Shown in pieces: positions 26,140 through 32,932 of a DNA stretch of 64,000 bases. The stretch lies in contig NZ_BLLG01000005.1 of NCBI RefSeq assembly GCF_011766325.1, forward strand, positions 186,001 to 250,000. Reading direction: 5' to 3'. The stretch is from Streptomyces pacificus (GTDB taxonomy: Bacteria > Actinomycetota > Actinomycetes > Streptomycetales > Streptomycetaceae). Below the pieces are notes generated by a model, which was not told the origin of the DNA, did not search any database, and saw only the letters and a program-made list of their open reading frames with translations. The position numbers were made by a program, and so were the translations under genes. How positions within the stretch are numbered: position 1 is the first letter of the stretch; each line of letters begins with the position of its first letter.

Positions 26140-26286
26140 ATGAGCGGACGACACAGCGGAGGCCAGGGCAGCGGCCAGGGCGGCAGCCAGCAGGACGACA
26201 GCAGCTCCGGCAACAAGCACGGCGGTGGTGGCTCGGACGAGGGTGGCAACACCAGCGACGGCCAGGGCCCCGCGGACGGTAAGTAG
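26140..26286 (+). CDS. Gly/Ser/Asp-rich small peptide, candidate RiPP precursor
   Basis: This 48-residue peptide contains 17 Gly, 9 Ser, 5 Asp and no Cys, Val, Leu, Ile, Phe, Tyr or Trp. A good ribosome site (GAGAGGGGAACGCA) precedes the ATG. Its stop codon abuts the ATG of a protein-L-isoaspartate methyltransferase homologue with no gap. The C-terminal third (SDEGGNTSDGQGPADGK) holds two Asp-Gly pairs (D40-G41, D46-G47), the sequence most prone to aspartimide formation. This layout (short precursor plus a PIMT-type O-methyltransferase and little else) is that of imiditide RiPPs, in which the methyltransferase activates Asp to form an aspartimide. The assignment is an inference; it could instead be a disordered protein unrelated to the enzyme. 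Confidence 0.6.
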   Translation: MSGRHSGGQGSGQGGSQQDDSSSGNKHGGGGSDEGGNTSDGQGPADGK

Positions 26287-27474
26287 ATGGCTTCCGAAAC
26301 GATGGCGGAGGTCGGCCCCGAGACGCTGGCCGCCGAGCTGGTCGCAAAGGGGGCTCTGACGACCGATTGGCTGCCGGCCTTCAGGACAGTGCCCCGAGAC
26401 CGCTTCGTTCCGGACGCGATCTGGCCGGGACGTGCCGGAATGAACCGCCAAGACGACCGCGTGCTCCGCTCGGAGCATCCCGAGTTGTGGTGGAAGGCCG
26501 TCTACACGGACGCGCCTATCACCACGCAGTGGGACGATGGCGCCTACGGCGGACCGGGGAGAGGCAGGACGCCCAGTTCCTCTTCCTCGATGCCGACCAT
26601 GGTGTTCTCCATGCTGGACGCGCTGAGTGTCGAGCCGGGGAATCGCGTTCTGGAGATCGGAACGGGTACCGGCTGGAGCGCGGCCCTCATGTGTCATCGG
26701 CTCGGGGACCAGAACGTCGTGAGCGTGGAGCTCGACGCGACGCTGGCTGCCGAGGCTCGCAGTCGGCTCTTCGCCGCCGACTTCGCCCCTGAGATCGTGG
26801 TTGGGGACGGCGCCGTTGGCTACGGCAAGCGCAGCCCGTATGACCGGATCATCGCGACGGCGTCCGTGGGCCACGTCCCCTCCCAGTGGATCGGACAGGC
26901 GCATCCGGGGGCGATCATCGTCACCCCTTGGGGACCGGTGTACGGAGGGGAAGCGGTCGCCCGCCTCGCTATCGACGAGGTCGGCGTGGCGCGCGGGCAC
27001 TTCGTCGGCTCGTCTGCCTTCATGCGCCTCCGGCAGCGCCGGAAGAGCCTGCCGCCCTCGGGTCGGTTCCTCGATCAGTCGAAGTGGCCCCTGGGTGCCA
27101 ACAGAACGAAGACCCCCCTGTCGCCCGACGACGTAGGGGACTGGATCTGCATGTTCGCCATCGGTGTGCAGGTGCCGGACCTCTTCTGTCGCGTCACCTG
27201 GGGTGAGGAGGGTTCGTACCGCCTGTGGCTCTTCGACACGGGAGTCACGAGCTGGGCCAGCGCGGACTACGTAGTGGGCGGCGAGGAATTCGAGATCGCC
27301 GAGGCCGGCCCGCGGAGGCTGTGGCAGGAGCTCGAAGGCGCCTACTGGTGGTGGCATCAGCAGGGGCGGCCGGGCTTCGAGCGGTTCGGCCTGACCACAC
27401 GCGGCGGCCCGACGTACAAGGTGTGGCTCGACGACCCCGCCAACCCTGTCCCCGTCGGGCGGAGCAGTTGGTAG
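26287..27474 (+). CDS. PIMT-like protein O-methyltransferase, RiPP-type
   Basis: This 395-residue enzyme is related to protein-L-isoaspartate O-methyltransferase. The N-terminal lid (FRTVPRDRFVPDAIWPG) is followed by a PIMT-specific Ser/Met segment before the fold (SSSSSMPTMVFSMLDALSVE). SAM motif I is VLEIGTGTGWSAALM, then VSVELDA and YDRIIATASV. A C-terminal extension of about 170 residues, not found in housekeeping PIMT, starts near 225. Extended PIMTs of this kind occur in RiPP clusters (lanthipeptides with FxLD precursors, lasso peptides, graspetides, imiditides). No lanthionine synthetase, cyclase or ATP-grasp gene is present here, and the only coupled partner is the 48-residue peptide encoded immediately upstream. 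Confidence 0.9.
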   Translation: MASETMAEVGPETLAAELVAKGALTTDWLPAFRTVPRDRFVPDAIWPGRAGMNRQDDRVLRSEHPELWWKAVYTDAPITTQWDDGAYGGPGRGRTPSSSSSMPTMVFSMLDALSVEPGNRVLEIGTGTGWSAALMCHRLGDQNVVSVELDATLAAEARSRLFAADFAPEIVVGDGAVGYGKRSPYDRIIATASVGHVPSQWIGQAHPGAIIVTPWGPVYGGEAVARLAIDEVGVARGHFVGSSAFMRLRQRRKSLPPSGRFLDQSKWPLGANRTKTPLSPDDVGDWICMFAIGVQVPDLFCRVTWGEEGSYRLWLFDTGVTSWASADYVVGGEEFEIAEAGPRRLWQELEGAYWWWHQQGRPGFERFGLTTRGGPTYKVWLDDPANPVPVGRSSW

Positions 27475-27584
27475 TAGCCCCACCCCGGGCGCCCGCACCC
27501 TCAGCCCCCAACTCCCCAGGCTGGCGGGCGCCCGGGGTCGGCAGCCCCCCACGCAGTCAATCGTTGACCTTGCAGGAGGAGCAC

Positions 27585-28250
27585 GTGCCCATTCACCGCT
27601 TAGCCGTGCGGAACTATCTCGGCGGACCCGCGCTCGCGCCCGCCGACTTGACCATGGTGTTCCTCATGCGTGAGGACGACGACACCACCCCGCGCCCGAT
27701 GCCCACGCTCACCGTTCGCGAGGTGCCGGGCATGATCGTGGCGCTGGAGTCCTTCGGCGTGAAGTCGGTGAAGATCTTCGCCGGCTCCCGCATGAGGGAC
27801 GCCCGCGCCTCCCAGGGCGCATCCCCCACCAGCCTGATGGCGCGGGCCATCAAGGCTGCGAAGAAGGCCGGGCCCGGCGTCGCCGTGATGACCGAGACCT
27901 GCGTGTGCTCGCACAACGACTCGGGCGAGTGCTGGCTCGCGGACGAGCGCGGCGCCATGGACCTGGAGGAGACGACCGAGGTCATTGCGGCCCAGGCGGT
28001 GATGCAGGCCGATGCGGGCGCCGACATCGTCGGCCCGGCCGCGATGATTCCCGGCTCCGTGCGCGCGGTCCGCGAGGCCCTCGACGCGGCAGGCCACCGC
28101 GACGTGGCGATCATGCCGCACCTGATCTTCGAGTCCTCGCTCTACGAGGGTTACAGGGCCACCATGGAGGCGGCTCCCCGCTCGGGGGCGCGAGCCTTCC
28201 AGATCAACCCGCGACAGCCGGAGCATGCCCTCCACACCGCGCTGCGGAGA
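27585..28250 (+). pseudogene. HemB-like (ALA dehydratase) gene, 3'-truncated
   Basis: From a GTG with GGAGGA 5 bases upstream, about 220 codons resemble delta-aminolevulinate dehydratase: KIFAGSRMRDARASQGAS, the zinc cysteines in ETCVCSHNDSGEC (residues 106, 108, 116), AQAVMQADAGADIVGPAAMI, and FQINPRQPEHALHT. Two points argue against PBG synthase activity. The first Schiff-base lysine region (K-[FY]-A-S-x-[FY]-Y-G in HemB) reads IFESSLYEGY with no Lys. The C-terminal third with the second lysine is replaced after about 28250 by sequence in another frame. The frame stays open to 28745, so a chimeric protein could still be made. It may descend from a HemB paralogue with another role in the peptide locus. 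Confidence 0.7.
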
Positions 28251-28540
28251 CCCGCAAGCGGATCTCGAAGCTCCACCATCCGGAGACGAAGGCCGAGGCC
28301 GAGGCCGAGCGCCTCGTCCTGCGACAGATGGGAGGGTTCTGCAACGCCCCGCTCGCCGGATACTGCACCACGAACGACGACGGCAACAGCGTCACCTACA
28401 CCGTGCGGGCCCGCGCATTCTCGCCGAGCGGCACGGTTATCGATGTCCGGCAGACCGGGGAGGACGCTACGAGGACAGCGCTGGCCGTCTGCCAGGCCCT
28501 CACTCGGCATGGCGCCCTGGACCTGGCCAAGGCGGCGTAG
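28251..28540 (+). pseudogene. 5'-truncated hypothetical gene fused to the HemB relic
   Basis: A different frame from the HemB-like one carries natural-looking sequence: TRKRISKLHHPETKAEAEAE, RLVLRQMGGFCNAPLAGYCT, then VTYTVRARAFSPSGTVIDVR, ending at the TAG 28538-28540. No start codon suits this frame near its beginning, so the 5' end was probably lost in the same deletion that removed the HemB C-terminus. I do not recognise the family. The next gene's GTG overlaps its stop, as expected of an operon. Confidence 0.5.
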
Positions 28541-28794
28541 TGGCTCGCACCAGCAACTACCACAACGACCGGCTTCGCCCCATCGAGAGCAGCCTGCCGA
28601 CAGCCCGGGGCGCGTCCCGGGGAGAGCGAGATCGAGCAGCGGCCCTGGTCGCGCGGTACGCGCGGTCGCCGGACGACCGCAAAGAGCTCCTCAACGCCCT
28701 CGGTCTCGACCCGGAGCGCCGCCCGGATGCCGGTTGGACACGTGACCAACGCGTGACCAACAGCGGCCAGAAGCAGCCAGAAACACCGGGATGA
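28540..28794 (+). CDS. Small hypothetical protein
   Basis: This 84-residue basic protein (ARTSNYHNDRLRPIESSLPT, GERDRAAALVARYARSPDDR, KELLNALGL) looks like a small helical DNA- or protein-binding domain; no family is recognised. The GTG start shares a base with the preceding TAG. Its last codons contain the GTGACCAAC doublet (28742-28761) also found at the left border of the island. Confidence 0.6.
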   Translation: MARTSNYHNDRLRPIESSLPTARGASRGERDRAAALVARYARSPDDRKELLNALGLDPERRPDAGWTRDQRVTNSGQKQPETPG

Positions 28795-29017
28795 GGGCCG
28801 TACTCGGCACAAGCCGTGAGAGGACGCAAAGTACATGGTCAGGGGCCATTCCTTAAACTACTCAACCCGGGGGTGGCGGCCCCGGTCGTTGCTTCGACAA
28901 GAAGCCCTCGGGCCTGGGGCGATGCCAGGCCGCACGGGCCTCCGTGACCAGCGGCACGACGCGTCGCACCACGTGGCACGACCCGCACCGTCAAGATGTG
29001 GTGGCTGTGGTGCTGGC

Positions 29018-32000
29018 TCAGGAACCGTCGCCGGCGTGTGCTGCGGACGGATAGGTCCACTGGACATCGGTGTCCAGGACACTCTTCTTCGCTCCCTCAC
29101 CGATCACCAGGGTGAGCGCACCCCCGTCGGCCACGTGTGTGATCTGCCTGCCGTCGGCGACGGCGAGCAGACGTCCGGGGGCTTTCCCCGACCGCTCCCA
29201 GGAACCTGCGCCGGACGCGAGCGTGTAGTGGACGGCTGCGCGGTCCGCGTCCGCGAAGCACGACGTGGCGTCGACGCCCTTCTCCGCCCGGTAGACCACG
29301 TGCGCCACGCCGTCGGCGTCGAACCACGTATCGTCGACCCGGTAGCCGACACCAGGACCGTCCAGACGAGTCTGCGCGCCGGTCGCCAGGTCGAGGAGCG
29401 CCGCAGGGTAGCTGCCCTCACCGCACGAGTTGTAGGGGGGCTGTCCGTTGGGCGGTTCGACGACGGCCCGCGCGCCATCCGGGCTGACAGTCCGGACAAG
29501 GCCCGAGTAGCCGAACCGGGGCAGGTCCCTGATCTTCCGGGCCTTCGTGGGGGATTCGAGCCGGAACAAGACGCTCTGCTGGCCGAGGTCCCCGACGCGT
29601 GACACCGCGTACGCCTGGAGCCGGTCACCGTTCCAGACGTTCAGCAGCATGGTGTCGGGCGGGCCGTCATGGCCGAGGCGGTTGGGGATCTCGTCGAGGT
29701 CCTCTCGCACCGGCTCCCCACCGTTGGCGGGATACCGGACGATGTCCCCTCCACCGGAGATGAGCTCGCCGTCCAGGAAAGCGATGGTGCAGCCGAAGCA
29801 CGGCCAGGAGTGCTCGACCCCGCTCTTCAGGTCACGCAACTTGATCACATCGCCGCCGGCCCCGTCCGGCCCCAGCGGGCCAGTGCCCGTCTCCAGCCAC
29901 GCCACCTTGGCCGCATCCTCCGACCAGACCACCATGCCCGGTGCCGCCGCGTCACCCGTGGTCGCCAGGACCTGTGGGCGACCGCCCGGTTTGAGGAGCG
30001 CTTTGACCTCCGTCTTCGTGGTCCACGCCAGCGGCCGGAACATGGCGGTCGGCATCGGGGACCCCGTGAGTTCTGCACACCGGCGGCGAGCGGCCTCGTC
30101 CGTGAAGCTGGTTGTGGTGACACATACGTGGCGGGCCTTGTCGGAGGTAACCGAACAGGAGTCCGACTGTGCACCCTCGTCGCATCCCCAGTAGACGAGA
30201 CTGACCCCCGCGGGGAGGGGTTGCGCAGGATCCACGGACACCGGGCCGGCCTCACCCTTCTTGGACTTCACGACCTTCGTGCAGTCCGTCGCTCCCTCCC
30301 CTACCAAGCAGGTGCCCTCGGGGTCACCCGGCATGTTCGCCTCCAGGACACGGGTCGCCACGGTCACCTTGACCGGCACACTCTCCGCGTCGGCCTGCTG
30401 GCTGAGGACGACCCCACCCGCCGTCACGGACGCCGCCAGACCTCCGCCGATGACCGCCTTGGCCGACACACTCATGCCTGCCTTGGTCGCCACACCGGCT
30501 TTGGTGGCCATCGCCACCGAGCCGGGGTCGGCGGGCGGCAGCGAGGACACCAGTTGGTTGCCCACCTCCTGGTTGATGTCACCGACCGAGCCGTGGTCGC
30601 CGAGGTCCGGGATGTCACTCCCGGAACCACCGGAGCCCTCGATGCCGGGTTGTGCTGCCGGGTCTGCCCCGGAGGCGGGGTCTCCACCGCACGACTGCGC
30701 GGCGGCGTCGGCGGCCGACGCATGGCCGTCGCTGCCGAGCTCCCGCCAGTAGGCGGCGGCCGAGGCGAAAGCGGCCGCCGCGAGGAGGCGTTTGCCGGAG
30801 ACCAGCTTGCGAACGCCGTCCTCGTGCATCAGATAGGCCAGGATGTCCCGCAGACCCGCGCTCTCGGCAGCCGCGATGCCGCGTTCCAGGACCCGGCCCC
30901 AGGCTCCCGTACGCAGGGAACAGGCGAATACGGGCGAGGCTGCGCGCGCCAGCCGAGCGCCCTCCGCCGACCGTCCGGCCTCGGTGGCCGCGTCGATGAC
31001 GGCGGTGAGCAGCGCCGTGTCCTCAACCACGGCCGCGGCCTCCGTGCCCGCCATGGAGACCCAGTGCGTCAGCTGCCGCGCGAGCGCCGCCAACTCCGCG
31101 GAGCCGGGTCTGAGTCCGGCAAGGTGGACCCCGCCGATCTCCGGCGCGAGCCGATGCCCCCGCGCCGTGGCCACGACCACACCCCGGGCCTCCAGACGAT
31201 CGCATACCGCGGAGAGCCCCGTGGTCCCGTCGAGCAGGAAGGCCAGCAGCCGCATGCTCACCCCGCCGTCACGGGCGACGGCGAGGATCCCCGCGACATC
31301 GCGCTCGACGCCCGTCAGCGCGGCCAGCAGCTCCGGGAGCAGACCGTCGAGCCTGGCCGCGGGTACGAGGCGGTCCGCGGCTGCCGCGCGCAGCAGCGGC
31401 AGGGGGGCACCCGAAGTGCGCCGCCACAGCTCCTCGGCCACCGGCTCCTCGGCGGCCTCGAGCCGTCGGCCCAGCGTCTGCGACAGCAGTGTCATGGCAG
31501 CCTTGTGCCCGAGACCGCCCAGGGCGAGGGTCCCGCCCTTGCCGAGCAGGGTGCGCTGCCCGCTCGCGTACAGCAGCGCGGAGGACGGGAGTGCGTCCAG
31601 CACCGTGTCCAGGTCCTCCGCCTCGACCTCCAGATCGTCGAGGACGATGTCGGCCGTGACGTCGGCCATGAGGCGCCGCAGCTCCGTGTGGGCCGGACGG
31701 TATCCGGGGGCGTCGTAGCAGGCTTCGAAGACGTCCTGGAGCACGTCGCCGGGCTCGCGGCCCGCCGCGTCCACGAACACCACCGCGCCGCCGCGCTCGT
31801 CCGCGAGCCGGTGGGCGGCCTGGCGCAGCAGGGTGCTCTTTCCGATGCCGGCCGGCCCGTGAATCTGCCACGCGCCGTGGTCGTCCAGGCCGCTCCGCAG
31901 CTCCGCGAGTTCCCGCTCCCGGCCGACGGCGGCCTGCGGGCGCCGTGGCAGCAGCGTCATGTCCTGGCGGGCGACGGGGGCCGGGCGCTGCCCCGGCTGG

Positions 32001-32107
32001 ACGATTTGCACGAACGACCGCTCCGCCGAGACGACCACGTTGTTGTCGCCGATCGTGACGTGCCCCCGTACACCGCTGACCTCGATCGACGTCTTCGGCC
32101 CCGGCAT
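29018..32107 (-). CDS. P-loop NTPase with C-terminal propeller-like domain (STAND-like)
   Basis: This 1029-residue protein has several parts. Residues 10-26 carry the motif GHVTIGDNNVV. A STAND/AAA-type NTPase follows: AVGRERELAELRSGL (60-74), Walker A GPAGIGKST (84-92), Walker B DIVLDDLE (153-160), ALLYASGQR and a winged-helix-like segment (ERDVAGILAVARDGGVSMRL). A helical region comes next, then a Gly/Ala-rich hydrophobic stretch at about 550-570 that may cross the membrane. About 365 residues of beta-propeller-like repeats end the protein (GMVVWSEDAAKVAWLETG, VRTVSPDGARAVVE, ALLDLATGAQTRLDG, DTWFDADGVAHVVYR). NLR-like conflict proteins combine a STAND switch with a sensing repeat domain in this way. 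It is translated with the upstream small protein (TGATG overlap). Confidence 0.85.
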   Translation of the reverse strand: MPGPKTSIEVSGVRGHVTIGDNNVVVSAERSFVQIVQPGQRPAPVARQDMTLLPRRPQAAVGRERELAELRSGLDDHGAWQIHGPAGIGKSTLLRQAAHRLADERGGAVVFVDAAGREPGDVLQDVFEACYDAPGYRPAHTELRRLMADVTADIVLDDLEVEAEDLDTVLDALPSSALLYASGQRTLLGKGGTLALGGLGHKAAMTLLSQTLGRRLEAAEEPVAEELWRRTSGAPLPLLRAAAADRLVPAARLDGLLPELLAALTGVERDVAGILAVARDGGVSMRLLAFLLDGTTGLSAVCDRLEARGVVVATARGHRLAPEIGGVHLAGLRPGSAELAALARQLTHWVSMAGTEAAAVVEDTALLTAVIDAATEAGRSAEGARLARAASPVFACSLRTGAWGRVLERGIAAAESAGLRDILAYLMHEDGVRKLVSGKRLLAAAAFASAAAYWRELGSDGHASAADAAAQSCGGDPASGADPAAQPGIEGSGGSGSDIPDLGDHGSVGDINQEVGNQLVSSLPPADPGSVAMATKAGVATKAGMSVSAKAVIGGGLAASVTAGGVVLSQQADAESVPVKVTVATRVLEANMPGDPEGTCLVGEGATDCTKVVKSKKGEAGPVSVDPAQPLPAGVSLVYWGCDEGAQSDSCSVTSDKARHVCVTTTSFTDEAARRRCAELTGSPMPTAMFRPLAWTTKTEVKALLKPGGRPQVLATTGDAAAPGMVVWSEDAAKVAWLETGTGPLGPDGAGGDVIKLRDLKSGVEHSWPCFGCTIAFLDGELISGGGDIVRYPANGGEPVREDLDEIPNRLGHDGPPDTMLLNVWNGDRLQAYAVSRVGDLGQQSVLFRLESPTKARKIRDLPRFGYSGLVRTVSPDGARAVVEPPNGQPPYNSCGEGSYPAALLDLATGAQTRLDGPGVGYRVDDTWFDADGVAHVVYRAEKGVDATSCFADADRAAVHYTLASGAGSWERSGKAPGRLLAVADGRQITHVADGGALTLVIGEGAKKSVLDTDVQWTYPSAAHAGDGS

Positions 32108-32586
32108 CAGCTCTCACCTGCGGCGGAGCCGAGGCTCTGCAGCAACTCGCCGAAGCGGGCAGCCACATCCTCCCCGGCGGCCTGTGCCAGGAGCGCCGCC
32201 GTGGGGTGCAGCAGCAGGGAAGAGACGGCACCGAGCACTGCCGGGAGCCGCTGTGCGAACCAGGCGTGCACCTTCGTCATAGTGCGGACGTCGGGTTGGT
32301 CCCCCGTGATCGACTCCTCCAGCTCTTCCAGGCGGTCCGCCGCAGCGCCCTTCTCCCGTTCCCCGGCGCCGTCGGCCTCCTCGATGAGTCCCCTTACCCG
32401 GGCGAACTCGTCTCTGAGCTCCTGCACCTGCTCGCTCGTCACCGCGCTGTCGGGTCCGGTCGGCGCCCCGATGCCGCCGGAGACCCTGTTGCGGTTGCCG
32501 ACGGTCGTGTGCCCTGCGACGTTGCGCACCGTCACCTTGTACGTGGTGCCGTTCTCTTCGCCCTGCGTATCCACATGATCGACCAT
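32107..32586 (-). CDS. Small coiled-coil protein paired with the NTPase
   Basis: This 159-residue protein starts at ATG 32586, with AGGGGGAG 8 bases upstream. The N-terminal 40 residues are beta-like and contain GHTTVGNRNRV, the same pattern as GHVTIGDNNVV in the NTPase. A strongly charged coiled coil follows (EQVQELRDEFARVRGLIEEA, ADRLEELEESITGD), and then an Ala/Leu-rich helical tail (RLPAVLGAVSSLLLHPTAAL). The shared motif and the one-base start/stop overlap suggest that the two proteins interact, perhaps through stacking of the motif strands. I know no named family for it. Confidence 0.8.
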   Translation of the reverse strand: MVDHVDTQGEENGTTYKVTVRNVAGHTTVGNRNRVSGGIGAPTGPDSAVTSEQVQELRDEFARVRGLIEEADGAGEREKGAAADRLEELEESITGDQPDVRTMTKVHAWFAQRLPAVLGAVSSLLLHPTAALLAQAAGEDVAARFGELLQSLGSAAGES

Positions 32587-32932
32587 CAGAACTGCTCCCC
32601 CTGGACGTGTGACAGACCGCCAGCGCCACGTCCGTTGACGTGACAAGGCGTGTTCCGAGAGTAGTCAAGGGGACACGCGGATATCAGGGATTCGATGGAA
32701 GCACCGCCGCGGCCTGACGCGGCTCAGGGTCGGGGCCCGGGTCCCGGTCCGCGGGGATCCTCCGTGCCCGTGCGAGAGCAGGCGCGGGGCGTGTCGCCGG
32801 TCTTGGGCCACCGGCCACTGCGCCTGCCGCGCTCCTCTGCCGGGCCTCGGGCCACACGGGGAGGGACGTCACCGCCCCGGCCGTAACGTCATTGCACACC
32901 CTGCGCCCGCCGCTTCCCTATGCTCCGGCCCC

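Noticed and set aside
26140..27474. FxLD-type lanthipeptide locus
   Set aside because: The peptide lacks Cys and an FxLD end, and no lantibiotic dehydratase or cyclase gene is present; only the methyltransferase type is shared.
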